From contig JAFLDL010000013.1 of NCBI GenBank assembly GCA_017302435.1, positions 1-64,000 on the forward strand: DNA of 64,000 bases, in the 5' to 3' direction. A program made the translations under genes and the position numbers. The stretch is from Candidatus Accumulibacter necessarius. Lineage in GTDB: Bacteria; Pseudomonadota; Gammaproteobacteria; Burkholderiales; Rhodocyclaceae. Numbering within the stretch: the first letter of the stretch is position 1; the number at the start of each line of letters is the position of its first letter. This document shows, piece after piece, positions 7,577-17,075 of this stretch. Below the pieces are notes generated by a model, which saw only the letters and a program-made list of their open reading frames with translations, searched no databases and was not told the origin of the DNA.

Positions 7577-8380
7577 ATGCTCGAATTTGCCCTCTCCGGA
7601 CTACGCTCCGGTTTGCGGGGAAGAAGCTTCCACGCGGTTTTCTTTCTTGGCGTGCTGACGATCGGCATCGCCTATCTGTCGGGCTTTTTTTCCCCGCGGC
7701 AGCCGCAGACTGTCGCGCTCGACGTCGGCTTCTCCGGAATCCGCTTTTCCCTCGTCCTGCTCAACCTGTTCTGGGTTCAGGAACTGGTCGCCCGCGAGAT
7801 CGATCGCCGGGTGATCCTCTTTTCACTGGCCTATCCGGTCTCGCGCGCTGCCTTCCTGGCCGGGCGGCTTGCGGCCGTGTTGCTCCTTTCGCTGCTGGCG
7901 GCCACGGTACTTGGCTTGCTTCTGCTGCTGGCCGTGATGATGGCAGGTGGAAGCTACGGCCAGGAGTTCCCTCCGGCGTTGGGGCTGCCCTTCTGGGCCG
8001 CCGTCGCCGGTCTGGCGCTCGACGCGGCCGTGGTCGCCGCTTTTGCCTTGTGCATCGCCGCGCTGTCCACCGTTTCGGTGTTGCCCCTCGCCCTGGGAGC
8101 CGCTTTTGCGGTGGCCGGAAAGGCGCTGGGGGCGACCATCGATTACCTGGCGAGAGGCGCCGACGGTGACGAGGAATTGCTCGCCAGCTACAGTCCCATC
8201 GTGGACCGGATCCGCTGGCTGCTGCCGGATCTCTCGCGTCTGGACTGGCGGGAGTGGTCGATGTATCAGTTGGCGCCCGGCGCGGAGATGGTCTTCTGGT
8301 CGGTGACGATGGCGGTCGGCTATATCGTCCTGCTCGTGGTTGCTGCCAGCCTGCTGTTCTCGCGGCGAGAGTTCTCCTGA
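7577..8380 (+). CDS. ABC-2-type exporter permease
   Basis: 267 aa with about six hydrophobic helices (roughly 18-37, 52-73, 90-125, 138-165, 168-185 and 235-262), the layout of ABC-2 permeases. EIDRRVILFSLAYPVSR sits in the cytoplasmic coupling-helix region. The stop overlaps the next start (TGATG at 8378-8382), so the downstream gene is translationally coupled. The ATPase is the third gene of the set. Substrate unknown; position after pilin genes suggests a role in surface assembly. Confidence 0.75.
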   Translation: MLEFALSGLRSGLRGRSFHAVFFLGVLTIGIAYLSGFFSPRQPQTVALDVGFSGIRFSLVLLNLFWVQELVAREIDRRVILFSLAYPVSRAAFLAGRLAAVLLLSLLAATVLGLLLLLAVMMAGGSYGQEFPPALGLPFWAAVAGLALDAAVVAAFALCIAALSTVSVLPLALGAAFAVAGKALGATIDYLARGADGDEELLASYSPIVDRIRWLLPDLSRLDWREWSMYQLAPGAEMVFWSVTMAVGYIVLLVVAASLLFSRREFS

Positions 8381-9219
8381 TGCGGCGTTCGCTGAGCGTC
8401 ATGACGCTGTCCCTGGGTGTGCTGTCGGTGCTCGTCTATGGTTTCGCCCAGCACCGTCTTTCCGCCTTGACGCGAGCGACGGCGGCGCCGGAACTGCTGA
8501 TTTCCTTGCCGCGCTTTGCGCAAGTCCTGATGGCGGGAGGAGATCGCTACCTGGCGGCCAATCTGGCCGGATTTCGCGTTCTGGTTGCCGACACCGGGCG
8601 GATGAATGCCGAGGACTACGCGGTGCAGGCGAAGCTGCAGCGCGATATTGCCTGGTTCAATCCGGTGCACGAAGACAATTTCTACATTGGCGCGGCGATC
8701 CTGCCGTGGAATGGCGAACTGGATGCGGCACAATACGTCCTGCGCCGGGCCTCGGACGCGCGGACCTTCGATTGGTATCCGTTGTTCCATTACGGATTTC
8801 TTTTCTATCATTTTCGCAAGGATCCGGCGACAGGCGCGCAGTGGCTTCTCAAGGGCGTCCCGCGGGTCAGCAATCAGCAGGACGCGTGGGCGTTGCAGAA
8901 TGTCGCGGCCGCCTGGATCGAGAAGGGCTACCAGACGGTCAATGCCGCCACGATGGTCGACGCGATGGCGGCAGATTCGCCGCCGGGTGCTTTCCGCAAC
9001 TACCTGCAGGTCAGGGCCCGTCGTCTGCGTGACCTGGCGGCGCTGCAGGACGCAGCGACTCTTTTTCAGGCCAGGCAGGGCAGGAGTGTGAAGAAGCTGG
9101 AGGAACTGGTGAGCGCTGGCTTGATCGCCGAACTACCGAAAGACCCGCTGGGCTTTGGCTTCGGCCTCGATGCGGCCGGTCGGCCCATCCTGAATTCGGT
9201 CGCGGCGGGCGGGCAATGA
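8380..9219 (+). CDS. Membrane-anchored unknown protein of the ABC exporter operon
   Basis: 279 aa from the ATG that overlaps the permease stop; an upstream in-frame start at 8254 would lie inside the permease gene. One N-terminal hydrophobic helix (about 7-24, SVMTLSLGVLSVLVYGF) anchors a periplasmic helical domain rich in repeat-like helices with Trp, Tyr and Phe (for example YPLFHYGFLFYHF). Towards the C-terminus a segment (KKLEELVSAGLI, then PKDPLG) resembles the end of pseudopilin-like or TPR-adjacent proteins. I do not recognise the family. Being sandwiched between permease and ATPase, it is likely an accessory subunit of the exporter. Confidence 0.7.
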   Translation: MRRSLSVMTLSLGVLSVLVYGFAQHRLSALTRATAAPELLISLPRFAQVLMAGGDRYLAANLAGFRVLVADTGRMNAEDYAVQAKLQRDIAWFNPVHEDNFYIGAAILPWNGELDAAQYVLRRASDARTFDWYPLFHYGFLFYHFRKDPATGAQWLLKGVPRVSNQQDAWALQNVAAAWIEKGYQTVNAATMVDAMAADSPPGAFRNYLQVRARRLRDLAALQDAATLFQARQGRSVKKLEELVSAGLIAELPKDPLGFGFGLDAAGRPILNSVAAGGQ

Positions 9220-10118
9220 GCGTTCCCGCGATCGCCATTGACGGTCTTGAAAAACACTACCGGAAGCGGTGGCGGTCGCCAGCGGTCGTCGCCCTTGGCG
9301 GCGTTTCGCTGGCCGTCGAGCCCGGCGAAGCCTTCGGCTTCATCGGCGCCAACGGCGCCGGCAAGACGACGACGATCAAGATCCTGATGGGGCTGATTGA
9401 AGCGACGAGCGGTACGGCGCGCATCTTCGGGACTGCGGTAACGGAGCCGCGTGCTCGCCTGGGCCTCGGCTATGTGCCCGAAAACCCATATCTGTACGAC
9501 TATCTGACGCCGCTCGAACTACTCACGATGAGTATGCGGCTGCATCGGGTCAGGGTGACTGCCGCGGATGCCCACTGTCTCGCGTGGCTCGAGCGACTCG
9601 GTCTGGCACAGGCCGCGCGCAAGACGATTCGCTCGTTCTCGAAGGGCATGACGCAGCGCGTGGCCATTGCCCAGGCGCTGTGCATCAATCCGCGCCTCCT
9701 GATTCTCGACGAGCCGCTGTCCGGCCTTGACCCGATTGGACGTCGGGATGTGGTCGATATCCTTTCCGAATACAAGCGCGGCGGCGGGACCCTTTTCCTG
9801 ACATCGCACGTGCTGCACGACGTCGAAAGGCTCGCCGACCGCTTCGGGCTGATTCATGAAGGGCTGTTGCGGGCGGTTCGATCGCCGGCCGAACTCACGG
9901 GCGAGCAGGAGATGGTGCTGGTGCGCACCTTTGGCCAGGTCGCGGTGGCCGGGATGCGCGAGGATTTTTCAGGGCGCTGGATTGGCGAAGTGCCACGCGC
10001 CGAGCTATGGGCGCGCCTCGACGCCCTGCATCATGCCGGGCATGTCCTGGTGGAGGTGCGCCCCAGCTTGTCCCTGGAGGTGGCTTTCATGCGAGCCGTC
10101 GGGCAGTCGTCAGAATGA
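9216..10118 (+). CDS. ABC transporter ATP-binding protein
   Basis: 300 aa, starting in an ATGA overlap with the preceding gene. Walker A GANGAGKTTT (44-53), Q-loop region, signature FSKGMTQRVAIAQAL, Walker B LLILDEPLSGLDP and the switch His in LTSHVLHD are all present. The ~80-residue C-terminal extension after the nucleotide-binding domain is common in ABC-2 exporters of the CcmA class. It pairs with the permease at 7577 and probably drives export rather than import. Confidence 0.92.
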   Translation: MSVPAIAIDGLEKHYRKRWRSPAVVALGGVSLAVEPGEAFGFIGANGAGKTTTIKILMGLIEATSGTARIFGTAVTEPRARLGLGYVPENPYLYDYLTPLELLTMSMRLHRVRVTAADAHCLAWLERLGLAQAARKTIRSFSKGMTQRVAIAQALCINPRLLILDEPLSGLDPIGRRDVVDILSEYKRGGGTLFLTSHVLHDVERLADRFGLIHEGLLRAVRSPAELTGEQEMVLVRTFGQVAVAGMREDFSGRWIGEVPRAELWARLDALHHAGHVLVEVRPSLSLEVAFMRAVGQSSE

Positions 10119-12061
10119 AGACAACCCGGAAAAAGTCGCACTCGGCCGTTGCCCGGCGTGTTCTGCTGGATGCGGACTGCCTGGCGCTGATGCGCCTGGT
10201 CGAGGCCGGCAGGCATGTCGATGTCGAAGCGGCTGCCCGCCGCATTCTCGGTGCTCGGCCGACGCAGCCGCTGGCGCTGAAGGCGCTTGGCTTTGCCCTG
10301 ATCGGGCAGGGGCGTTACGAAGATGCCTTGCCAATCGTCAGTCATTCGCTCGAGCGCCATCCGGCAGACCCGGAAGCGCTGAACAATCTCGGGATCGTCC
10401 TGTCAGCGCTGATGCGCTGGGACGAATCGATCAAGTGCTTCGCCCGTTCGATCGAGATCAAGCCTGGCGATCCCGAGGTGCTGAAGAACTATGGCCTCGC
10501 CTTGTCGAGAATGCACAAGTACGACGAGGCGGTGCCCTTTCTGCTCAAGGCCATTGAGTGTCACCCGGGTGACTACGTCGATGCGATTGAACTGCTGGCC
10601 GGCACCTTGCTCAGCAGTCATCGCAATGACGAAGCCTGGGCCTGTCTCAACGAGCTGTGGAAAAACGACGCCAACAACCCGGCCATTTTGTGCCAACTGC
10701 TTGCCGCCAGCCTCAAACGCTGTGACTGGGACGAGATGGACTCCAGGCTGCTTGCCCTCAGGTCCCTGACAGCGGACTACGGTTCGCTGACCAGCAACCC
10801 CTTTGTCATCCTGTCGTTTCCCGGTGTGACGCCTGAAGAGCAGCGCGCAGTCGCGTCGAAGTTCGCGCGCTGCGACATTCCGGCGAGCGTTCTCGATGCA
10901 CCGGCCCCTGCCTTGGCCGCACGCAGGGAAGAACCTGTGCGACGCTCGCGGCTGCGGATTGGCTACCTGTCGGCCGATTACCGCAACCATCCGGTTGGCC
11001 AGATCATGCCGCAGGTCATCGAGTTGCACGATCGTGCGCGGGTCGAGGTTTTCGGTTATTCACTGGGGGTCGATGATCAGAGCGACATACGGCAGCGCTT
11101 GCGCGCTGCCTTCGATCATTTTGTCGATCTGCGGGATATCAGCGTGATCGAGACGGCCGAGCGCATTCGTGCCGACGAGGTCGATATCCTGATTGATCTC
11201 CACGGCTGGACTGCAGACGGGCGGCCGGAGGCGCTGGCCCTGCGCTGTGCGCCGCTGCAGGTGAATTGGCTGGGCTATGCCGGGACTCTCGGTCACCCGA
11301 AGCTGGCCGACTATCTTCTGGGGGACCCGGTGGTGACGCCCCTGTCGCACGCGCACTGCTATACCGAGACGCTTGCGCACTTGCCGAACTGCTATCTGCC
11401 GGCAGACAGCACGATTGCCCTCGCGGCGCCGCCGTTGCGCAGGGATGCCGGGCTACCCGAGGAGGGCTTCGTTTTTTGTTCCTTCAACAACAGCTACAAA
11501 TTCAACCCGCAGGTTTTTGACATCTGGTGTCGGCTGCTGCAGGAGACGGGCGATAGCTGTCTGTGGTTGAGTCAGCCTGGAGGTACGGCGCACGATCGCC
11601 TGCGGAAGGAAGCCGAGAGCCGTGGCGTCGATCCGGCACGGCTCATCTTCGCACCGAGAGTCGCGTCAAAAGCAGATCACCTGTCGCGCCTGCAACTGGC
11701 GGATCTGGCGCTCGACCCGTTTCCGTACAACTCGCATTCGACGGGTATCGATGTCTTGTGGGCCGGCGTTCCGATGGTCGCCCTGCTCGGCGACACTTTC
11801 CCGGGGCGCGTTGGCGCCAGCCTGCTGCACGCGGCAGGCCTTGACGAGCTGGTCGTCGGATCGACCGACGAGTACTACCGATTGGCCCTGGCGCTCGCAC
11901 GTACCCCAGAGCGACTGCGTGCGCTGCGGAGGCAGCTGGTCGAGCAGAGAAACCGCTGCCCGCTCTTCGATATGCCGCGCTTCGTTCGCTCGCTGGAGGA
12001 GGTGTATTTCCGGATGTGGGACAGCGACCTGTCCGGTGCCGAGAGGGCTGCGCTCGTCTGA
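10115..12061 (+). CDS. TPR-containing O-GlcNAc-transferase-like (GT41) protein
   Basis: 648 aa from ATG 10115, in an ATGA overlap with the ATPase. The N-terminal third holds several TPR repeats (clearest at about 65-170: DPEALNNLGIVL, DPEVLKNYGLAL). The C-terminal part is a GT41 catalytic domain: LSADYRNHPVG (catalytic-His region), VDILIDLHGWT, FNNSYKFNP (donor-binding Lys), YNSHSTGIDVLWAGVP and GDTFPGRVGASLL. GT41 enzymes add a sugar to Ser/Thr of proteins. Coupling to an exporter after pilin genes makes a pilin, flagellin or exported protein a candidate acceptor, but this is inference. Confidence 0.87.
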   Translation: MKTTRKKSHSAVARRVLLDADCLALMRLVEAGRHVDVEAAARRILGARPTQPLALKALGFALIGQGRYEDALPIVSHSLERHPADPEALNNLGIVLSALMRWDESIKCFARSIEIKPGDPEVLKNYGLALSRMHKYDEAVPFLLKAIECHPGDYVDAIELLAGTLLSSHRNDEAWACLNELWKNDANNPAILCQLLAASLKRCDWDEMDSRLLALRSLTADYGSLTSNPFVILSFPGVTPEEQRAVASKFARCDIPASVLDAPAPALAARREEPVRRSRLRIGYLSADYRNHPVGQIMPQVIELHDRARVEVFGYSLGVDDQSDIRQRLRAAFDHFVDLRDISVIETAERIRADEVDILIDLHGWTADGRPEALALRCAPLQVNWLGYAGTLGHPKLADYLLGDPVVTPLSHAHCYTETLAHLPNCYLPADSTIALAAPPLRRDAGLPEEGFVFCSFNNSYKFNPQVFDIWCRLLQETGDSCLWLSQPGGTAHDRLRKEAESRGVDPARLIFAPRVASKADHLSRLQLADLALDPFPYNSHSTGIDVLWAGVPMVALLGDTFPGRVGASLLHAAGLDELVVGSTDEYYRLALALARTPERLRALRRQLVEQRNRCPLFDMPRFVRSLEEVYFRMWDSDLSGAERAALV

Positions 12062-12123
12062 GCGCAGTCGGTACGGTCTCTTACCACCACGTCAGTGTGG
12101 TGCCTTGCCGGGATGTCAGGGTA

Positions 12124-13905
12124 ATGCTCGGATCCGCCACGGAAAACCTGGAAACATCTTCGCCGGCTTTCTTCTGGGGGGCCCTGTTCGTTGTCGTGGT
12201 CGTGGCGATCGCGCCCAATCTGGCCTGGCTGGCGGTGGATAGTCCGCCAAGGAATCTGGTCGTTGAAATCCTCTTGCCGGCACTGGCGACCGTCGGGCTA
12301 TTGCTGTCGCTTGCCGGCAGACTCTGGGTCGGTGTTCTGCTGCTGCTGCCCTGGGTGGTGCTGGCGCCCTTCGAGGCTTACTACATCCTGGATTTCGGCC
12401 GGCCCAGCGATACCCATCTGCTCGGTGTCATCGCCGACAGCGATGTCGCTGAAGCGAGCACCTTCCTGTCCGGGATCGCCGGCGGCCTCGCAGCGCTGAG
12501 CCTGGCCGGCACCGCTCTGGCGGTATTTGCCTTGCAGCGCGCGCGGCGCTTGCGCATCACCTGGGCGGGGCGCACCCGCTGGTGGGCGCTGTGCGCGAGT
12601 GCTCTTGCCCTGGCTCTGCCGGAACTCGTGGACCTGGATGGACCGCCAAGTTCGCTGCCGATAGAGAACCTTCGGGCATCTCTGCTCGATCCGAACGACA
12701 ATCTGGCGAATGATTTTCGAGCGCAGATCTTCGGCTACCTGCTGCCAGTCTATCCGGTCGGCGTTCCCGGCCGCTTCCTCGCCTACCTGGAGCAGCGTCG
12801 GGCGCTGAACACAGCGAAGGAGAGGCTCGAGGACTTCCGTTTTCATGCCCGACAGGACTCCGTAGCTGGGCGCGAGGTGCACGTGCTGGTGATTGGCGAA
12901 ACCGGGCGGCCGGATCGTTGGCAGTTGAATGCCTATCACCGCGAGACGAATCCTCGCCTGATGACGATCGAGGGCCTGGTCAGTTTCAAGGATGCGTTTT
13001 CTCCCTGGACGTCGACGCGAATGTCCGTGCCACTGCTGCTGACGCGCAAGTCACCAGTCGACCACAAGGTGTTCTTCCCGGAACGTTCCCTGATTTCGGC
13101 CTTCCGCGAAGCGGGTTTTCGGACCTACTGGCTATCGACGCAGAGCCCGCTCGGTCCTCACGACAGCTCGATCGCGCTGCATGCTGCCGAGGCGCACGAG
13201 GTGCGCTTCCTCAATCCGTTGGGCTACCAGGCGGGCGGTGTCCTCGATGGCGCGCTGCTGAAACCGCTGGCCGAAATCCTCGCACGTGACGAGCCGAAGG
13301 TGCTGGTTGTCCTCCATACCCTTGGCGGGCACTTCAACTATGCCGATCGCTACCCGGATGATCTGGACGTTTTCAGGCCTTCGCTCAAAGGTGTGCGGAA
13401 CCCCAGCCTGCACCAGTTGGCGCTGAAAGAGGAATTGAACAACAGCTACGACAACAGTTTGCTGTACCTGGATTTCTTCCTCGCCGAAGTGATTGGCTAC
13501 CTGTCCGCTGTCGACGCGTTGACGACGTTGTTCTACATTGCCGACCATGGCGAGAATCTCTTCGACGGCGAGTGTGACAAGTCGGGTCACGGGCGTGACA
13601 ACGAGTACGACTTTCGTGTGGCTGCCTTGTGGTGGCCTTCGGCGCGCTACGCAGAAGCCTTTCCGGAAAAAGTGGCCGCCGCCAGATCGCGGACCGCTTC
13701 GCCGATTGCCACCAGCAACGTTTTTCACTCGCTGCTCGATGCGGCCAGCATCCGCTATCCGGATGAGGATCCTGCCTTGAGCCTCTTCAGCCCGGCCTGG
13801 CGCCCCGCCGCACGCATCACCCAGAACGGGATCGACTTTGATCTCGCCAGTCGGGACCCGATATGCAAGAAACTGCTGCCAACACGGCCCCGGTCAGCGT
13901 CCTGA
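12124..13905 (+). CDS. Phosphoethanolamine-transferase-like membrane protein (sulfatase fold)
   Basis: 593 aa from ATG 12124. Four to five membrane helices fill residues 15-190, followed by a periplasmic alkaline-phosphatase-like domain. Metal and catalytic residues are visible: E259 in VIGETGRPDRW, T298 in TSTRMSVP (nucleophile position of EptA/CptA-type enzymes), then DHGEN and SGHG. Such enzymes move phosphoethanolamine from lipid to lipid A, core sugars or surface proteins. The 3' end overlaps the next gene by 43 bp. The acceptor is unknown; the glycosylation genes nearby suggest a surface glycan or glycoprotein. Confidence 0.8.
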   Translation: MLGSATENLETSSPAFFWGALFVVVVVAIAPNLAWLAVDSPPRNLVVEILLPALATVGLLLSLAGRLWVGVLLLLPWVVLAPFEAYYILDFGRPSDTHLLGVIADSDVAEASTFLSGIAGGLAALSLAGTALAVFALQRARRLRITWAGRTRWWALCASALALALPELVDLDGPPSSLPIENLRASLLDPNDNLANDFRAQIFGYLLPVYPVGVPGRFLAYLEQRRALNTAKERLEDFRFHARQDSVAGREVHVLVIGETGRPDRWQLNAYHRETNPRLMTIEGLVSFKDAFSPWTSTRMSVPLLLTRKSPVDHKVFFPERSLISAFREAGFRTYWLSTQSPLGPHDSSIALHAAEAHEVRFLNPLGYQAGGVLDGALLKPLAEILARDEPKVLVVLHTLGGHFNYADRYPDDLDVFRPSLKGVRNPSLHQLALKEELNNSYDNSLLYLDFFLAEVIGYLSAVDALTTLFYIADHGENLFDGECDKSGHGRDNEYDFRVAALWWPSARYAEAFPEKVAAARSRTASPIATSNVFHSLLDAASIRYPDEDPALSLFSPAWRPAARITQNGIDFDLASRDPICKKLLPTRPRSAS

Positions 13906-14477
13906 CCGGCCTGTTCTTCGTTTCCGGTTTTGCCAGCTTGGTCTATCAGGTCAGCTGGCAGCGAGTGCTCTTTGCCGCTTTCGGTTCTGACCTCGAATCG
14001 GTGACCATCGTGGTCTCGGCGTTCATGCTTGGTCTTGGCGGCGGTGCACTCTGCGGGGGCTGGTTGGCGGATCGGCTGCCGACCAGGGCACTGGCCATGT
14101 TCTGTGGCTGCGAGGCTGGGATCGGACTATACGGACTGATCAGTTTTGCTTTGATGCGCTGGATTGGCGATGTCTTTGTCCTGGCTTCCCTGCCGGTCAT
14201 TGCCGCTGTGAACTTCCTGCTGGTTCTTGGCCCGGCGCTGCTGATGGGGGCGACCTTCCCGATCCTGGTGGCCCATACCGTGCGGCAGTGGGGCAACGTC
14301 GGGATGGCCACGGGCCATCTTTACGGCGCCAACACGCTGGGTGCGGCGCTGGGCGCCCTGAGTACGGTGTTCGGGCTGTTCCATGTCATGCGTCTCGACC
14401 AATCGATCAGCCTGGCAGCGGCACTCAACTTTTCCATCGTGGCCGTGGGTTTCTGGCGTCTGCGGCAGGCCCGATGA
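13863..14477 (+). CDS. Membrane half of a spermidine-synthase-like protein, N-terminal part
   Basis: 204 aa, essentially all membrane helices (about six), starting with LFFVSGFASLVYQVSWQR, a hallmark of the membrane domain fused to bacterial spermidine-synthase-like proteins. No methyltransferase or aminopropyltransferase domain is present; that lies in the next gene, whose ATG overlaps this stop (ATGA). In many genomes both halves are one ~700-800-residue protein, so this looks like a stable split, with the two chains expected to assemble. Confidence 0.72.
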   Translation: MQETAANTAPVSVLTGLFFVSGFASLVYQVSWQRVLFAAFGSDLESVTIVVSAFMLGLGGGALCGGWLADRLPTRALAMFCGCEAGIGLYGLISFALMRWIGDVFVLASLPVIAAVNFLLVLGPALLMGATFPILVAHTVRQWGNVGMATGHLYGANTLGAALGALSTVFGLFHVMRLDQSISLAAALNFSIVAVGFWRLRQAR

Positions 14478-15982
14478 AGCGACTCGGCTGGAGTCTCGCA
14501 TTCTTCATCGGTTTCCTGAGCCTGAGCCAGGAGATCCTGTGGGTTCGGGTCGTTACTTTTGCCCATCAAGGTGTCCCGCATTCGTTCGCCCTGGTCCTCG
14601 CGGTCTTTCTGTTTGGCGTCGCCTCGGGAGCAACCGCCGGGAAGCGCTTGTGCGGACGATGGCCGTTGTCGGCAGATACCGCTGTCGCGTGGTGTCTGCT
14701 GGCGGGCGGGGTGCTCGACCTGCTGGTTCCGTGGTGGGTGTCACGGGTTGCGGGCAGCGAGTGGCTGTCGGTCACCATGGGCGTTCTGATCTATATGTCC
14801 GCGGCGCTGAAAGCCATGGCCTTCCCGGTCGCCCACCATCTCGGATCGGATGCCGGTGGTTCGTATCTCGGCCGCTCGGTGGCCAGGGTCTATGCCCTGA
14901 ATATCGTTGGCTCGACACTCGGCGCCTTGCTCACCGGCTATGCCTTGCTGGACCATGTTTCCGTGAGCAGCGGCTTCACTCTGGTCGGTACCGCAACGCT
15001 GGTGATGGGCTTGGTGTCGCTGCGGCGAGGCTGTCCGCGCTGCGTGTGGATTGCGCCAGCGGTCGTCGTCGGCGTGATTGCGACCGCCGATCCCGACGAT
15101 CGGACTCTGGTCGTGGCAGCCAGCCGGCATGCGCCGGGTCGCATCAAGACAATCATCGAGAATCGGCATGGCATCATCCATGTGGTCGATGATGGCGCGG
15201 GCGTGGGTGATGTGGTCTATGGGGGCAATGTGTACGATGGGAGAACCAACATCGATCTGCGGGTGAACAGCAATCGGGTTGACCGTGTCTATCTGTTGGC
15301 CGCGCTGCATCCGGCACCGCGCAAAGTGCTGGTCATCGGGCTGAGCACTGGCGCCTGGGCGCGCATTCTTTCGACGCTGCCGTCCCTGTCGCAAATGGAT
15401 GTGGTCGAGATCAATCCGGGCTACCTGTCCCTGATCTCGTTTTATCCGCACTTGTCGCCGCTGCTCAACGATCGGCGCGTCCAGGTGCATATCGACGACG
15501 GGCGCCGATGGCTGCGGCGACATCCGGAAGAGCGGTTTGACCTGATTGTGATGAACACGACTTTTCACTGGCGAGCAAACATAACCAACCTGCTGTCAAG
15601 GGAGTTCATGGAGATCGCCAGATCGCGACTGGCGCCAGGTGGCATCTTTGCTTTCAATGCCACCGGCTCAGCGGACGCGCTGGCGACGGCGGCGGCGGTT
15701 TTTCCTCATGCCTATCGCTGGTCAAACTTTGTCTATGCTGCCGAACAGGACTTCCGGGCCGTTCCTCCACAGGCGGTGGACCGTCTGGCAGCACTTCGCC
15801 TGGGCGCCGAGGCATTTGACCTGCGGAGAAGCACCGACCGGTTGCTGTTGAACGACATGTTGGCGAAGCCATTTGCTAGCGTGCACGACGTCGAGATTGA
15901 AAGTGGTCGCGCGCTGGCCGTGATCACGGATGCCAACATGCTGACCGAATTCAAGTATGGCCGGCGGCTGCGGCTGGACTGA
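14474..15982 (+). CDS. Membrane spermidine-synthase-like protein, C-terminal part
   Basis: 502 aa from the coupled ATG at 14474. Five to six helices come first (residues ~5-205; SLSQEILWVRVV is the second family hallmark), then a Rossmann domain: VLVIGLSTGAWARIL, VVEINPGY and VHIDDGRRWLRRH. Where true spermidine synthases have an Asp in the IIVDSSDP-type motif, this protein has FDLIVMNTTFHW, so the catalytic Asp is replaced and polyamine synthesis is unlikely. A role in modification of a surface molecule is possible. The real substrate cannot be inferred. Confidence 0.75.
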   Translation: MKRLGWSLAFFIGFLSLSQEILWVRVVTFAHQGVPHSFALVLAVFLFGVASGATAGKRLCGRWPLSADTAVAWCLLAGGVLDLLVPWWVSRVAGSEWLSVTMGVLIYMSAALKAMAFPVAHHLGSDAGGSYLGRSVARVYALNIVGSTLGALLTGYALLDHVSVSSGFTLVGTATLVMGLVSLRRGCPRCVWIAPAVVVGVIATADPDDRTLVVAASRHAPGRIKTIIENRHGIIHVVDDGAGVGDVVYGGNVYDGRTNIDLRVNSNRVDRVYLLAALHPAPRKVLVIGLSTGAWARILSTLPSLSQMDVVEINPGYLSLISFYPHLSPLLNDRRVQVHIDDGRRWLRRHPEERFDLIVMNTTFHWRANITNLLSREFMEIARSRLAPGGIFAFNATGSADALATAAAVFPHAYRWSNFVYAAEQDFRAVPPQAVDRLAALRLGAEAFDLRRSTDRLLLNDMLAKPFASVHDVEIESGRALAVITDANMLTEFKYGRRLRLD

Positions 15983-16223
15983 TCGCCGAGAAAGGGCTGG
16001 CTGAGCGCCGCCTACTTTTTGTAGAAGATCTGTCGGCAAGAGGGAGGCGAGCGCCCGTGTGATTGGCGGGTAGGCGAAAGCGCCAGCTGGTCATGGCTTT
16101 CTGTCCAGCGAAGGTGTCACTCTGGCGCCAACCGGCCGCGCCTCGCGCTATGATGGTAACCGAGTGCCGGGCCTGGTGGGTGCCTATCAGGAATCAATCG
16201 TTGAACAGGGAGGCAGAAGTCAC

Positions 16224-17075
16224 ATGTGGAGTCTGTTGGACGATTTCCCCGAAGATTTCAAGATCAACATACTTGACATCGGGGCAGCACTGCACGAACG
16301 ACCTCCGTATCAGTCACTCGTCGATGCCGGCCGGGCGAGAATCCTCGGCTTCGAGCCGAACCGCGAAGAATGCGAACGATTGAACCAATGTTACGGAGAT
16401 CCGCATCGCTTCTTCCCACACTTTATTGGCGATGGACGATCAGCGATTTTCCATGAAACCAACTGGGTGCCGACCGGCTCGCTTTACGAACCGAACTCGC
16501 CACTTCTCGAGAAGTTCCAGAATCTCGCCGAGTTGGTGACGCCAGTCGGCAAGCATCCGGTAAGCACTACTCGACTTGACGACATCGATGAGATCTCCGA
16601 TGTCGATTTCGTCAAGATTGACGTCCAGGGGAGCGAGCTGGCTATCTTCCAGAACGGATTGCGCGCACTTTCCGGCACGCTCCTGATACAAACCGAGGTT
16701 GAGTTCGTCGAGTTGTACAAGGGACAGCCGATGTTCGCCGATGTGGATTCCTTTCTCAGGGGCGCGGGGTTTCAGTTTCACGCGTTCAATAGCTTTGGCA
16801 GTCGCTCGTTCAAGCCCCTGGTTGTCAATGGCAACATCAACCAGGGGGTTCGTCAGGTGCTATGGTCCGACGTTCTTTACGTACGCGACTGGATGAGTCT
16901 GGACGTCCTCGATGAAACCAAGCTCAAGAAGTATGCCGTGCTTGCCCACGACTTGCTGCAGTCGTACGATCTTGCCCATCTGGTGCTGTTGACGCTCGAC
17001 AAGAAAACCGGAAGCAGTTTCGCTGCCCAATACCTGGATCAATTGACTGACGGTATCGAGCAACCGGATTCCTGA
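16224..17075 (+). CDS. FkbM-family SAM-dependent methyltransferase
   Basis: 283 aa from ATG 16224, preceded by GGGAGG ten bases upstream; an in-frame ATG at 16164 lacks such a site. Motifs: SAM motif I as ILDIGAALHE, acidic strand-2 end GFEPN, then the FkbM core VDFVKIDVQGSELAIF and a later IQTEVEFVELY. FkbM enzymes O-methylate sugars or small molecules. It stands alone between the spermidine-synthase-like genes and a convergent second FkbM gene, with about 240 bp of non-coding sequence before it in which I saw no convincing promoter. Confidence 0.82.
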   Translation: MWSLLDDFPEDFKINILDIGAALHERPPYQSLVDAGRARILGFEPNREECERLNQCYGDPHRFFPHFIGDGRSAIFHETNWVPTGSLYEPNSPLLEKFQNLAELVTPVGKHPVSTTRLDDIDEISDVDFVKIDVQGSELAIFQNGLRALSGTLLIQTEVEFVELYKGQPMFADVDSFLRGAGFQFHAFNSFGSRSFKPLVVNGNINQGVRQVLWSDVLYVRDWMSLDVLDETKLKKYAVLAHDLLQSYDLAHLVLLTLDKKTGSSFAAQYLDQLTDGIEQPDS

